This document shows positions 44,203-53,138 of a stretch of 64,000 nucleotides of DNA, one piece after another. The notes under the pieces were generated by a model. It saw only the letters and a program-made list of their open reading frames with translations. It was not told where the DNA came from and ran no database searches. The stretch is from Klebsiella huaxiensis (GTDB taxonomy: Bacteria > Pseudomonadota > Gammaproteobacteria > Enterobacterales > Enterobacteriaceae): contig NZ_CP036175.1 of NCBI RefSeq assembly GCF_003261575.2, positions 2,046,001 to 2,110,000 on the forward strand, in the 5' to 3' direction. Position 1 is the first letter of the stretch, and every line of letters begins with the position of its first letter. Made by a program: the position numbers and the translations under genes.

Positions 44203-45503
44203 GCTTGCTCCTTAAGGGCTGCAACGCGCAGCGTAACGGCATTTTTGTGGGCGTCCAGGCGCTCGGCGGCGGCCAGAGTCTCAATGGTGGCGGCGAGGGC
44301 GGCAAACCCTTCGCGCGACAGCTCCTGCACGGTCATGCGTTTCTGGAAATCCGCAAGGCCAAGGCTGGAGCAGGTCGCGGTGTAGCCGTAGGTCGGCAGC
44401 ACGTGGTTGGTACCGGAGGCGTAATCGCCTGCGGATTCCGGCGACCAGTCGCCAAGGAACACGGAACCAGCGCTGGTGATACCGTCGACCAGCTCGCGGG
44501 CGTTGCGGGTCTGAATAATCAGGTGCTCCGGGCCGTACTGGTTGGAAATTTCAACGCACTGGGCGATATCGCGGGCCACGATGATGCGGCTGGCGGAGAG
44601 CGCTTCACGGGCAGTTTCCGCACGCGGTAGCGCAGCCAGCTGGCGCTCGACGGCTTCGGCGACGCGCGTGCCCATATCGGCGTCCGGCGTCAGCAGAATC
44701 ACCTGCGAATCCGGGCCGTGCTCCGCCTGGGAAAGCAGGTCAGAGGCAACGAAGTCCGGGGTCGCACCGCTATCGGCGATGACCAGCACTTCCGACGGTC
44801 CGGCGGGCATGTCGATCGCCGCCCCGTCAAGACGCTGGCTCACCTGGCGCTTGGCTTCGGTCACAAAGGCGTTGCCCGGGCCAAAGATTTTATCCACCTT
44901 CGCTACCGATTCAGTGCCGAAGGCCAGGGCCGCAATCGCCTGCGCGCCGCCGACGTTAAAGATGTTGCGCACGCCGCACAGCTGGGCGGCATAAAGAATT
45001 TCATCGGCAATCGGCGGCGGCGAGCACAGAACAACCTGCTGGCAACCGGCGATGCGCGCAGGCGTCGCCAGCATCAGTACCGTTGAGAATAGCGGTGCCG
45101 AGCCGCCGGGAATATATAAGCCGACGGAGGCGATAGGGCGGGTCACCTGCTGGCAGCGTACGCCCGGCAGAGTTTCCACATCAACGGCCTGAAGTTTTTG
45201 CGCGTTATGGAAGGTTTCGACGTTCTTAACTGCCACGGCCATCGCCTGCTTGAGCTCGTCGCTCAGGCGCGCGCCGGCGGCGGCAATCTCTTCTTCACTG
45301 ACCTTCAGCGCCTTGACATCGGTCTTATCGAACTTTGCGCTGTACTCGCGCAGGGCCGCATCGCCGTTGCTTTTCACATTGCTAAGGATCTCCGACACCG
45401 TTTTGCTGATGCTTTCGGAGGCGGAAATCGCCGGGCGCATTAAGAGTTGTTGCTGTTGTTCTGCGCTACAGCTGTTCCAGTCGATGATTGTGTTGAAGCT
45501 CAT
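44199..45503 (-). CDS. hisD: Histidinol dehydrogenase
   Basis: HisD oxidises histidinol to histidine with two NAD+ and zinc. The 434-residue product has RPIASVGLYIPGGSAPLFST, KIFGPGNAFVTEAKRQV, DMPAGPSEVLVIAD and GPEHLIIQT with the catalytic Glu/His pair. Length and motifs match E. coli HisD. It follows hisG after 40 bp with a GGGGAAA ribosome site. Confidence 0.98.
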   Translation of the reverse strand: MSFNTIIDWNSCSAEQQQQLLMRPAISASESISKTVSEILSNVKSNGDAALREYSAKFDKTDVKALKVSEEEIAAAGARLSDELKQAMAVAVKNVETFHNAQKLQAVDVETLPGVRCQQVTRPIASVGLYIPGGSAPLFSTVLMLATPARIAGCQQVVLCSPPPIADEILYAAQLCGVRNIFNVGGAQAIAALAFGTESVAKVDKIFGPGNAFVTEAKRQVSQRLDGAAIDMPAGPSEVLVIADSGATPDFVASDLLSQAEHGPDSQVILLTPDADMGTRVAEAVERQLAALPRAETAREALSASRIIVARDIAQCVEISNQYGPEHLIIQTRNARELVDGITSAGSVFLGDWSPESAGDYASGTNHVLPTYGYTATCSSLGLADFQKRMTVQELSREGFAALAATIETLAAAERLDAHKNAVTLRVAALKEQA

Positions 45504-45543
45504 GATTTGTTTCCCCTGTTTATCCCGTTACCGACCTGTTGGA

Positions 45544-46443
45544 TTACTCCATCATCTTCTCAATCGGCAGGACCAGAATGGAGCTGGCACCCAGCGCTTT
45601 CAGTTTTTCCATGGTTTCCCAGAACAGGGTTTCGCTGCTTACCATGTGCATTGCCACGCGCTGCTTGTCGCCAGCCAGCGGCAGAATGGTCGGACGCTCG
45701 GCGCCTGGCAGCAGGGCCACCACTTCTTCCAGACGCTCGGTCGGGGCGTGCATCATGATGTATTTCGACTCGCGGGCCTGAATTACGCCCTGAATACGGG
45801 TCAGCAGGCGGTCAATCAGCTGCTGTTTGCTATCTGCCATCTCGCCGTCGCGTTGGATCAGGCAGGCTTTGGAGCGGAACATGACTTCCACTTCGCGCAG
45901 GCCGTTCGCTTCGAGGGTTGCGCCGGTAGACACCAGGTCGCAAATGGCGTCGGCGAGGCCTGCGCGCGGGGCCACTTCAACCGAACCGTTCAGCAGGCAG
46001 GATTTGAACGAGATGCCTTTTTGGTCAAGGTAACGCTTCAGCAGGTGCGGGTAGGAGGTGGCGATGCGTTTACCGTCAAGCGCAGCCGGGCCGTCCCATT
46101 TTTCATCTGCCGGAGTCGCCAGCGACAGGCGGCAGCCGCCGAAATCGAGACGGCGCAGGGTGAAGTAACGCGGGTCTTCGCCCTGAGCGCGGCGGCTCAG
46201 CAACTCTTCTTCCAGCACGTTTTCGCCGATAATCCCCAAATCGACCACGCCATCCATGATAAGGCCCGGGATATCGTCATCACGCACGCGCAGAATGTCG
46301 ATGGGCATATTTTCCGCCATCGCAATCAGGCGCTGGGTGTGCAAATTCACTTTAATGCCGCAGCGGCTGAGTAATTCGCGTGAATCTTCACTTAAACGCC
46401 CTGATTTCTGAATAGCTATGCGTAAACGGCTGTTGTCTAACAT
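45544..46443 (-). CDS. hisG: ATP phosphoribosyltransferase (long form)
   Basis: HisG starts histidine synthesis by joining ATP and PRPP and is feedback-inhibited by histidine. The 299-residue long form begins LDNSRLRIAIQKSGRLSEDS, has DLGIIGENVLEEE, and the PRPP loop ATLEANGLRE near residue 173, with a C-terminal regulatory domain. It is the first structural gene after the attenuator; GAGGAAAAC serves as ribosome site. Confidence 0.98.
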   Translation of the reverse strand: MLDNSRLRIAIQKSGRLSEDSRELLSRCGIKVNLHTQRLIAMAENMPIDILRVRDDDIPGLIMDGVVDLGIIGENVLEEELLSRRAQGEDPRYFTLRRLDFGGCRLSLATPADEKWDGPAALDGKRIATSYPHLLKRYLDQKGISFKSCLLNGSVEVAPRAGLADAICDLVSTGATLEANGLREVEVMFRSKACLIQRDGEMADSKQQLIDRLLTRIQGVIQARESKYIMMHAPTERLEEVVALLPGAERPTILPLAGDKQRVAMHMVSSETLFWETMEKLKALGASSILVLPIEKMME

Positions 46444-46490
46444 TCTTGTTTTCCTCTGTAACCTTGTCTGAATCTGTCCGAATTCGGTCC

Positions 46491-46525
46491 AAAAAAAAGC
46501 CCCCGGAAGTGAATCTTCCGGGGGC
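46491..46525 (-). terminator. his attenuator terminator
   Basis: On the minus strand, arms GCCCCCGGAAG and CTTCCGGGGGC form an eleven-base perfect stem with a five-base loop, followed by eight T. It lies between hisL and hisG and is the terminator that forms when histidyl-tRNA is plentiful. Confidence 0.96.
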
Positions 46526-46588
46526 TCTCTTTGCGTTCATGCACCACTGGAAGATCCAAACGTCTTCCAGCACACATCGCCTGAAAGA

Positions 46589-46639
46589 CTAGTCAGGATG
46601 ATGGTGATGATGGTGGTTTTTAAATTGAACGCTGTTCAT
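46589..46639 (-). CDS. hisL: his operon leader peptide
   Basis: The 16-residue peptide reads MNSVQFKNHHHHHHPD, with six consecutive His codons just before Pro-Asp and TAG. Ribosome stalling at these codons when charged His-tRNA is low prevents formation of the attenuator terminator downstream. From memory the E. coli leader has seven His in a row; here the first is replaced by Asn. It is too short for ordinary gene finders. Confidence 0.94.
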   Translation of the reverse strand: MNSVQFKNHHHHHHPD

Positions 46640-46813
46640 AAAATTCTCTGTGAATGACTATGCATTTGATGCCTTTAACCTAAACCACTTTACTCGCATA
46701 AAGCAAGGGCTTTTTTCTATCATTAATTCATTTCATATTGACCGAAGAAATTGTCAGTTGCCGTTGCCTGGCGTAGCCTTAAGTCAGTACAGCGAAAAGT
46801 CAGGAGCAAGGGG

Positions 46814-47638
46814 ATGAAAAAGGTCGCGATCGTAGGTTTGGGATGGCTGGGTATGCCGCTTGCGCTGTCGTTGATGTCGCGTGGATGGCAGGTGACCGGC
46901 AGTAAGACCACGCAAGATGGCGTGGAGGCGGCGCGGATGTGCGGTATCGACAGCTATCCGCTTCGCCTGGAGCCGCAGCTGGTCTGCGATACCGACGACC
47001 TGGATGCATTAATGAATGTTGATGCGCTGGTGATCACCTTACCGGCGCGCCGCACCGGGCCGGGGGAGGATTTTTACCTTCAGGCGGTACAGGAAATCGT
47101 CGATACCGCGTTGGCCCACCACGTGCCGCGGATCATTTTTACCAGTTCAACCTCTGTTTATGCCAACGCCAGCGGCACGCTGAAAGAGAGCTCCCCCCGC
47201 GACCCGCAAACCGCCAGCGGCAGGGTGCTGAAAGAGCTGGAGGACTGGCTGCATAATCTTCCCGGTACCTCGGTGGATATTTTACGCCTCGCCGGGCTGG
47301 TGGGGCCATCCCGTCATCCGGGGCGCTTCTTTGCCGGGAAATCCGCGCCGGACGGCCAGCACGGCGTCAATCTGGTACATCTCCAGGATGTGATTGCCGC
47401 CATTGAGCTGTTATTGCAGGCCCCGAAGGGTGGGCACATCTATAATATATGTGCGCCTAAGCACCCTGCGCGCGGCGTTTTTTATCCGCAAATGGCCCGT
47501 GAGCTGGGGCTTCCTGAGCCTATATTTAGTGATAATCCGGAAAACGGCGCAGGCAAGATCGTTGATGGTAACCGTATTTGCTACGAACTGGGGTTTGAAT
47601 ACCAGTACCCCGACCCGCTGGTGATGCCGATGGAGTAA
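46814..47638 (+). CDS. yeeZ: YeeZ NAD(P)-binding SDR-like protein
   Basis: The 274-residue protein begins MKKVAIVGLGWLGMPLALSL, a Rossmann nucleotide-binding fold (GxGxxG), and has FTSSTSVYAN, a short-chain reductase feature, in the middle. It is kept next to the his operon in E. coli and relatives; its substrate is unknown to me. ATG 46814 was chosen for the AGGAG seven bases upstream and the Rossmann start; an in-frame start 63 bp earlier is less likely. It is divergent from hisL. Confidence 0.88.
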   Translation: MKKVAIVGLGWLGMPLALSLMSRGWQVTGSKTTQDGVEAARMCGIDSYPLRLEPQLVCDTDDLDALMNVDALVITLPARRTGPGEDFYLQAVQEIVDTALAHHVPRIIFTSSTSVYANASGTLKESSPRDPQTASGRVLKELEDWLHNLPGTSVDILRLAGLVGPSRHPGRFFAGKSAPDGQHGVNLVHLQDVIAAIELLLQAPKGGHIYNICAPKHPARGVFYPQMARELGLPEPIFSDNPENGAGKIVDGNRICYELGFEYQYPDPLVMPME

Positions 47639-47677
47639 TCCGCCAGCGGCGAATCGCGTACCGTAAGGGGGACGACG

Positions 47678-48568
47678 ATGAAACCACTGCTGGATGTGCT
47701 CGTCATTCTTGATGCCCTCGAAAAAGAGGGCAGCTTTGCCGCCGCCTCGGCAAAGCTATTTAAAACGCCCTCGGCGCTGAGCTACACCATCCATAAGCTG
47801 GAAAGCGACCTCAATATTCAGCTCCTTGACCGCAGCGGCCATCGGGCGCGTTTTACCCGGACCGGGCAGATGCTGCTGGAAAAGGGGCGCGACGTGCTGC
47901 ACACCGCCCGCGAACTGGAAAAACAGGCCATTAAGCTGCATCAGGGCTGGGAAAATACGCTGGTGCTGGCCGTCGATAACACCTTTCCTTTCTTTCTACT
48001 GGCCCCGCTAATCACCTCGTTTTACCGCCTGCATGACGTCACTCGCCTGCATTTTCGCCGTGACATAGCCTCGTCTGCCTGGCAAACGCTGGTGGACGGA
48101 GAGGCGGATCTGGTGCTTGGCGCGCTGAGTGAACCGCTGGCTTTAAGTGGTTATGGCTTTAGCCCGCTAGGGACGCTGGAGCAGGTGTTTGTCGTTTCAC
48201 CACAGCATCCGCTTGCCCATATCCCTGAACCGTTGAGCTGGCGGACGCTGCGACGCCATCGCGCTATTGTGACCGTTAACCCCTGGCCACAAGGGGATAG
48301 TCCGGACAGCCTGACAGTTTTCGATATCGCCAGTCAGTTGGCCTTACTTTGCTCAGGACTGGGATGGGGCTATTTGCCGCTATTTCAGGTACAGGCGTTA
48401 TTAGAGAGCGGCGAGCTACAGATAATAACAGCGACGGTTGCTGCGCCTTTAAATCGTGCCTGGATCGGCTGGAATGAAGATGCCTGCGGACCAGCAGGCG
48501 AATGGTGGCGAAACGAGGTATTAGCAAATAGTGCTATCCGTAACATCTATAATACTAAAATCGTATGA
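47678..48568 (+). CDS. yeeY: LysR-family transcriptional regulator (YeeY-like)
   Basis: The 296-residue protein has an N-terminal winged helix-turn-helix (EKEGSFAAASAKLFKTPSAL, about 14-33) followed by a co-inducer binding domain. It begins 39 bp after yeeZ on the same strand. In E. coli the order is yeeZ, yeeY, yeeF(plaP), and the same order is seen here, so it is the likely YeeY counterpart. Targets are unknown; the neighbouring plaP is a candidate. Confidence 0.87.
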   Translation: MKPLLDVLVILDALEKEGSFAAASAKLFKTPSALSYTIHKLESDLNIQLLDRSGHRARFTRTGQMLLEKGRDVLHTARELEKQAIKLHQGWENTLVLAVDNTFPFFLLAPLITSFYRLHDVTRLHFRRDIASSAWQTLVDGEADLVLGALSEPLALSGYGFSPLGTLEQVFVVSPQHPLAHIPEPLSWRTLRRHRAIVTVNPWPQGDSPDSLTVFDIASQLALLCSGLGWGYLPLFQVQALLESGELQIITATVAAPLNRAWIGWNEDACGPAGEWWRNEVLANSAIRNIYNTKIV

Positions 48569-48671
48569 ATATTAGGCTTTTAAATAATTGCCGTCATTTT
48601 TTGGCCTTGCAACATCTTGTCATCGTGCCAGTAGTTGTTGCAAAATACGCGTCCTGAAAATCAGAAACTGG

Positions 48672-48708
48672 CCGACGCTTTTTTAAAGTGTCGGTTATTT
48701 TTTTGGTT
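48672..48708 (+). terminator. Hairpin terminator between yeeY and plaP
   Basis: Arms CCGACGCTT and AAGTGTCGG (one G-U pair) enclose TTTTA and are followed by TTATTTTTTTGG. It lies 104 bp after the yeeY stop and about 150 bp before plaP, so it either ends yeeY or attenuates plaP. Confidence 0.75.
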
Positions 48709-48855
48709 GAAAGACACATCATTCAATACCAAGAGGCCGGGCTTCGTACCGGATAGATATTTACTAAAAACCGACAGTGGTTGTCGCTGAGGAATACAAA
48801 GAAATGGGGCAATTTTTTGCTTACGCGCTGGCATTCGCCGTAAAAGGGGATAACT

Positions 48856-50214
48856 ATGTCGCATAACGCTACTCCAAAAACCTCTCGCGTGGAATTACGT
48901 AAAACGCTTACGTTGATTCCGGTTGTTATGATGGGCCTGGCCTATATGCAGCCAATGACGCTGTTCGATACGTTTGGTATCGTCTCTGGATTGACTGATG
49001 GTCACGTCGCGACGGCTTACGCTTTCGCGCTGATCGCCATTCTCTTCACGGCACTGAGCTACGGTAAACTGGTTCGCCGTTTCCCGTCTGCGGGTTCCGC
49101 TTATACCTACGCGCAGAAATCCATTAGCCCGGCTGTCGGCTTTATGGTTGGCTGGTCATCGCTGCTGGACTACCTGTTCATGCCGATGATCAACATTCTG
49201 CTGGCTAAAATTTACTTTGAAGCGCTGGTGCCTTCCGTACCATCGTGGATCTTCGTTGTCGCGCTGGTGGCCTTTATGACCGCTTCGAACCTGCGCAGCA
49301 TTAAGACCGTGGCGAACTTCAACACGCTGATCGTTATCCTGCAGATGGGTATCGTAGCGGTAATTGTTGGCTTGATTATCTACGGTGTTGCACACGGCGA
49401 AGGCGCGGGCACGCTGACCAGCACCCGTCCGTTCTGGTCTGAAGGCGCGCACGTAGTGCCGATGATCACCGGCGCGACTATTTTGTGCTTCTCGTTCCTC
49501 GGCTTCGACGGTATCTCTTCTCTGTCTGAAGAGACCAAAGATGCAGAGCGCGTGATTCCGAAGGCTATCTTCCTGACCGCGCTGATTGGCGGCCTGATCT
49601 TTATCGGCGCTTCCTACTTCCTGCAGCTGTACTTCCCGGATATCTCGCGCTTTAAAGATCCGGACGCGTCGCAGCCTGAAATTATGCTGTACGTTGCGGG
49701 CAAAACCTTCCAGTGGGGCGTGCTGATTTTCTCCAGCGTCACCGTGCTGGCATCCGGCATGGCCGCGCATGCGGGCGTTTCCCGTCTGATGTACGTAATG
49801 GGCCGTGATGGCGTGTTCCCAAGCCGTTTCTTCGGTTATGTTCATCCAAAATGGCGTACCCCGGCATGGAACGTACTGCTGGTTGGCGTGATTGCCCTGC
49901 TGGCGATTAAATTCGACCTGGTGACGGCGACGGCGCTGATTAACTTTGGTGCGCTGGTTGCGTTCACCTTTGTTAACCTGTCGGTGATCTCTCAGTTCTG
50001 GATCCGGGAAAAACGCAATAAGACGCTGAAAGACCACTTCAACTATCTGGTTCTGCCGGTGTGCGGCGCGCTGACCGTTGGCGCACTGTGGATCAACCTG
50101 GAAGAGAGTTCAATGGTTCTCGGCCTGATCTGGGGCGGTATTGGTCTGCTCTACCTGGCCTGCGTAACCAAAAGCTTCCGCAACCCGGTACCGCAGTACG
50201 AAGACGTTGCTTAA
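48856..50214 (+). CDS. plaP: PlaP putrescine importer (APC family)
   Basis: PlaP (YeeF) is a proton-driven low-affinity putrescine importer of the APC amino acid/polyamine family. The 452-residue product has about twelve membrane segments and the family motifs VSGLTDGHVATAYAFALIAI, FPSAGSAYTYAQKSISP and FSFLGFDGISSLSEETKDAE. Length and neighbours agree with E. coli. The ATG follows AAAAGGGGATAAC. A good terminator follows the gene. Confidence 0.92.
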   Translation: MSHNATPKTSRVELRKTLTLIPVVMMGLAYMQPMTLFDTFGIVSGLTDGHVATAYAFALIAILFTALSYGKLVRRFPSAGSAYTYAQKSISPAVGFMVGWSSLLDYLFMPMINILLAKIYFEALVPSVPSWIFVVALVAFMTASNLRSIKTVANFNTLIVILQMGIVAVIVGLIIYGVAHGEGAGTLTSTRPFWSEGAHVVPMITGATILCFSFLGFDGISSLSEETKDAERVIPKAIFLTALIGGLIFIGASYFLQLYFPDISRFKDPDASQPEIMLYVAGKTFQWGVLIFSSVTVLASGMAAHAGVSRLMYVMGRDGVFPSRFFGYVHPKWRTPAWNVLLVGVIALLAIKFDLVTATALINFGALVAFTFVNLSVISQFWIREKRNKTLKDHFNYLVLPVCGALTVGALWINLEESSMVLGLIWGGIGLLYLACVTKSFRNPVPQYEDVA

Positions 50215-50231
50215 TCACACAATGTGATGAG

Positions 50232-50261
50232 AAAAGCCGGAGGGAAACCTCCGGCTTTTTT
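50232..50261 (+). terminator. Terminator after plaP
   Basis: Arms AAAAGCCGGAGG and CCTCCGGCTTTT pair perfectly over twelve bases around GAAA, followed by TT. It starts 18 bp after the plaP stop. Confidence 0.92.
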
Positions 50262-50313
50262 GTATCTGGCATTCGCTGATTCCCCGGTAGTGGCTACGGG
50301 TTTCTGCGGTCTG

Positions 50314-50348
50314 GTAGCCCGGACAGATGCACAGCATCGCCTCCGGGA
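50314..50348 (+). repeat. REP unit between plaP and the ArsR-like gene
   Basis: GTAGCCCGGACAGATGC and GCATCGCCTCCGGGA form the palindromic repeat common in Klebsiella intergenic regions. It lies between two convergent genes. Other copies are at 53031-53127 and 60988-61080. Confidence 0.85.
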
Positions 50349-50371
50349 GATACGGCAAAAATGTGGACGGT

Positions 50372-50683
50372 TTACTTCTCCTGCTGCATCACCTTAAGCA
50401 GCGTATCCAGCAATCCAGGAAAGCGCGCGTCTAAATCTTCCCGGCGCAGCGAAATCAAATTCTCCCGCCCCTGAGGCCGTTGCCAAATCACGCCGCTATC
50501 GCGCAGGACGCGCCAGTGGTGGGTCATGGTCGACTTGGCCACATCTTCATGGCGTAGAGCGTTACAGCTCTGTTCGCTGCCGTCGGCAAGGATACGGATA
50601 ATCTCAAGTCGTAGCGGGTTACCGAGGGCAAAAAGGACATTTTCCAGGCGGATTTGTTCACGTTCGGGGTGATTGGCGATCAT
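50372..50683 (-). CDS. ArsR-family winged-helix regulator
   Basis: The 103-residue protein has the ArsR/SmtB fold: LFALGNPLRLEIIRILADGS then a helix-turn-helix DVAKSTMTHHWRVLRDSGVI. It contains one Cys only (ESQC-type position near residue 40) and lacks the CVC metal-binding motif of ArsR, so it probably does not sense arsenic. ATG 50683 was chosen; the frame runs 75 bp further upstream into sequence without family similarity. It is divergent from the second EF-G gene, with a dyad between them. Confidence 0.85.
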   Translation of the reverse strand: MIANHPEREQIRLENVLFALGNPLRLEIIRILADGSEQSCNALRHEDVAKSTMTHHWRVLRDSGVIWQRPQGRENLISLRREDLDARFPGLLDTLLKVMQQEK

Positions 50684-50827
50684 AATATTCCTGTGTCGGC
50701 GGTTGCGCTGCTTCGCGAGCAGCGGCCCGTGTCGGCGGCTGGCCGGTAATATACCCAAACTGCTTTTCTAAAGCCACGCGCGTCGTCGCAGCTTCACCAA
50801 TAGTAACGATAGCAAAAATAGTTCGAA

Positions 50828-50853
50828 TATACTCGTACAGTTGTACTATGATA
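50828..50853 (+). promoter_or_regulatory. 12-2-12 operator-like dyad upstream of the EF-G paralogue
   Basis: TATACTCGTACA and TGTACTATGATA are separated by GT and match as inverted arms at nine of twelve positions, with the inner five perfect. ArsR/SmtB proteins commonly bind 12-2-12 dyads. It lies 69 bp before the EF-G paralogue and 145 bp from the ArsR-like start, well placed to control the former. Confidence 0.55.
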
Positions 50854-50921
50854 GATGGCGTTAAATGAATCGCGGCCAATTCCGGCCGCTTACTGACAGT
50901 CAAAATGACTAAGGACGCATC

Positions 50922-53024
50922 ATGCCCCGACCCATCCCCCTCGAACGTTATCGCAACATCGGTATCTCCGCGCATATCGATGCCGGCAAAACCACCACCA
51001 CCGAGCGCATCCTGTTTTATACCGGGATGAGCCACAAGCTGGGGGAAGTACACGATGGCGCGGCAACCACCGACTGGATGGCGCAGGAGCAGGAGCGCGG
51101 GATTACCATCACTTCCGCGGCGGTGAGCTGCTTCTGGCCCGGTATGGACCGCAGCTTTGAGCCGCATCGAATTAACATTATCGACACCCCCGGGCACGTG
51201 GATTTCACCATTGAAGTAGAACGCTCAATGCGTGTACTGGATGGCGCAGTGATGGTTTACGACTCCGTCGGCGGCGTACAGCCGCAATCGGAAACCGTCT
51301 GGCGGCAGGCAAATAAATACCATGTCCCGCGTCTGGCCTTCGTCAACAAGATGGACCGCCCCGGTGCGGATTTCTTCCGCGTGGTGCAGATGATGACCGA
51401 CCGCCTGAAGGCCAATCCGGTGCCTGTCGTCATTCCTGTTGGCGCGGAAGAGCACTTCACTGGCGTGGTGGACCTCATCAAAATGCGAGCCATTTTGTGG
51501 GATGACGCCACTCAAGGTATGACCTTCAGCTATGTGCCGGTGCCGGACGATCTTGTGGATACCTCCCGCTTGTGGCGAGAAAAAATGGTCTCTGCGGCGG
51601 CGGAAGCCAGCGACGAACTGATGGATAAATATCTGGAAACCGGCGATTTGAGCGAGGCGGAAATCGTCACCGGGCTGCGTCAGCGCACCGTGAAGGGTGA
51701 AATTCAGGCGGTGCTGTGCGGTAGCGCGTTTAAAAATAAAGGTGTGCAGCGGATGCTGGATGCTGTGGTTGAGTTGATGCCATCGCCGCTGGATATTCCG
51801 GCGATTCAGGGCGTTGATGAGAAAGGGCAGCCTGCAGAACGCCACCCGAGTGATGACGAGCCGTTCTCGGCGCTGGCCTTCAAGCTGATGACCGACCCCT
51901 ACGTCGGACAGCTGACCTTTATCCGCGTCTATTCCGGAACCTTGAAAAAAGGCGATGCGGTGTGGAACCCGGTCAAAGGCAAAAAAGAACGCATCGGGCG
52001 TATCGTACTGATGCAGGCCAACGATCGCCACGAGGTGGACGAGCTGCACGCCGGGGATATTGCCGCCTGCGTCGGCCTGAAGGATGTCACTACCGGCGAC
52101 ACGTTGTGCGACCCGGATGCGGTGATTACCCTTGAGCGGATGGAGTTTCCGGAACCGGTGATTTCGCTGGCGATTGAACCGAAAACCAAAGCCGATCAGG
52201 AGAAAATGGGCATCGCCCTGCAGAGGCTGGCGGCGGAGGATCCGTCGTTTCGTTTGCACACTGACGAAGAGTCCGGCCAGACGATTATTTCCGGGATGGG
52301 CGAACTGCATCTGGAGATCATCGTCGATCGCATGAAGCGCGAGTTTGGCGTTGAGGCGAATATCGGTCGTCCACAGGTAACCTATCGCGAGACGATTCGC
52401 AAAACGGTGAAAGAGGTGGAAGGCAAGTTCGTCCGCCAGTCCGGTGGGAAAGGGCAGTACGGTCATGTGGTATTAACCCTTGAGCCGCTGGAGCCGGGGA
52501 GCGGTTTCGTGTTTGAAGACGCGACCAAAGGCGGCGTAGTGCCGCGCGAGTACATCCCTTCAGTGGAAAAAGGGCTGCGCGAAGCGCTGGGCACCGGCGT
52601 GCTGGCGGGCTATCCGGTGGTGGATATCAAAGCGACCCTGACCTTTGGTTCGTATCACGATGTCGACTCTTCGGAAATGGCCTTCCGCATGGCGGCGATT
52701 TTTGGCTTCAAGGAAGGGGCGCGCAGAGCGGATCCGGTGATTCTCGAACCGGTGATGCATGTGGAAGTGGAAACGCCGGAGGAGTACGCCGGTAATATTA
52801 TGGGCGATCTCTCTTCCCGTCGTGGGATGGTGCAGGGGATGGAAGAGCGGTTTGGTAGCCAGATTATCCGCGCCGACGTGCCGCTGGCCGAGATGTTTGG
52901 CTATTCCACCACGCTGCGTTCGATGTCTCAGGGCCGGGCGACTTACAGTATGGAGTTTCACCACTACGCACAAGCTCCGCACAACGTGGCTGAGGCGATT
53001 ATCGCCAGTCGCGCCAAAGGCTAA
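50922..53024 (+). CDS. Second elongation factor G (EF-G paralogue)
   Basis: The 700-residue protein is a full EF-G: G1 AHIDAGKTTTTERIL (about 17-31), the switch I region EQERGITITSAA, G3 DTPGHVDFTIEVERS, G4 VNKMDRPGADF, then domains II to V ending FHHYAQAPHNVAEAIIASRA. It resembles housekeeping EF-G closely, but differs all along its length and stands alone, not in the rpsL-rpsG-fusA-tufA operon. It probably acts on ribosomes as a translocase or recycling factor under special conditions. AAGGAC precedes the ATG. A fusidic-acid-tolerant or stress form are possibilities; none is shown by the sequence. Confidence 0.9.
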   Translation: MPRPIPLERYRNIGISAHIDAGKTTTTERILFYTGMSHKLGEVHDGAATTDWMAQEQERGITITSAAVSCFWPGMDRSFEPHRINIIDTPGHVDFTIEVERSMRVLDGAVMVYDSVGGVQPQSETVWRQANKYHVPRLAFVNKMDRPGADFFRVVQMMTDRLKANPVPVVIPVGAEEHFTGVVDLIKMRAILWDDATQGMTFSYVPVPDDLVDTSRLWREKMVSAAAEASDELMDKYLETGDLSEAEIVTGLRQRTVKGEIQAVLCGSAFKNKGVQRMLDAVVELMPSPLDIPAIQGVDEKGQPAERHPSDDEPFSALAFKLMTDPYVGQLTFIRVYSGTLKKGDAVWNPVKGKKERIGRIVLMQANDRHEVDELHAGDIAACVGLKDVTTGDTLCDPDAVITLERMEFPEPVISLAIEPKTKADQEKMGIALQRLAAEDPSFRLHTDEESGQTIISGMGELHLEIIVDRMKREFGVEANIGRPQVTYRETIRKTVKEVEGKFVRQSGGKGQYGHVVLTLEPLEPGSGFVFEDATKGGVVPREYIPSVEKGLREALGTGVLAGYPVVDIKATLTFGSYHDVDSSEMAFRMAAIFGFKEGARRADPVILEPVMHVEVETPEEYAGNIMGDLSSRRGMVQGMEERFGSQIIRADVPLAEMFGYSTTLRSMSQGRATYSMEFHHYAQAPHNVAEAIIASRAKG

Positions 53025-53030
53025 GTAACC

Positions 53031-53127
53031 TTCCCGAAGGCGATGCTGCGCATCTGTCCGGGCTACAAAATCCGCAAAACCTGCGGGCTCGTAGCCCGGA
53101 CAGGCGCGTCAAGCGCCGCCTCCGGGA
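53031..53127. repeat. Pair of inverted REP units (BIME-like) between EF-G paralogue and sbcB
   Basis: TTCCCGAAGGCGATGCTGCG..TGTCCGGGCTAC at 53031-53066 is an inverted unit, and GTAGCCCGGACAGGCGCG..GCCTCCGGGA at 53091-53127 is a direct one. The two face each other between convergent genes. Confidence 0.88.
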
Positions 53128-53138
53128 ATATCTCCCAA

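Noticed and set aside
44007..44630. 207-codon plus-strand frame opposite hisC/hisD
   Set aside because: Shadow across two overlapping his genes; no start signal.
45250..46374. 374-codon plus-strand frame opposite hisD/hisG
   Set aside because: It crosses the hisG-hisD junction, is low in motif content and lies fully opposite well-conserved genes.
49156..50037. 293-codon minus-strand frame opposite plaP
   Set aside because: Very hydrophilic mirror of a membrane protein gene, a typical shadow.
51225..52466. 413-codon minus-strand frame opposite the EF-G paralogue
   Set aside because: His/Arg/Gln-rich shadow of a highly conserved gene; no ribosome site or family features.
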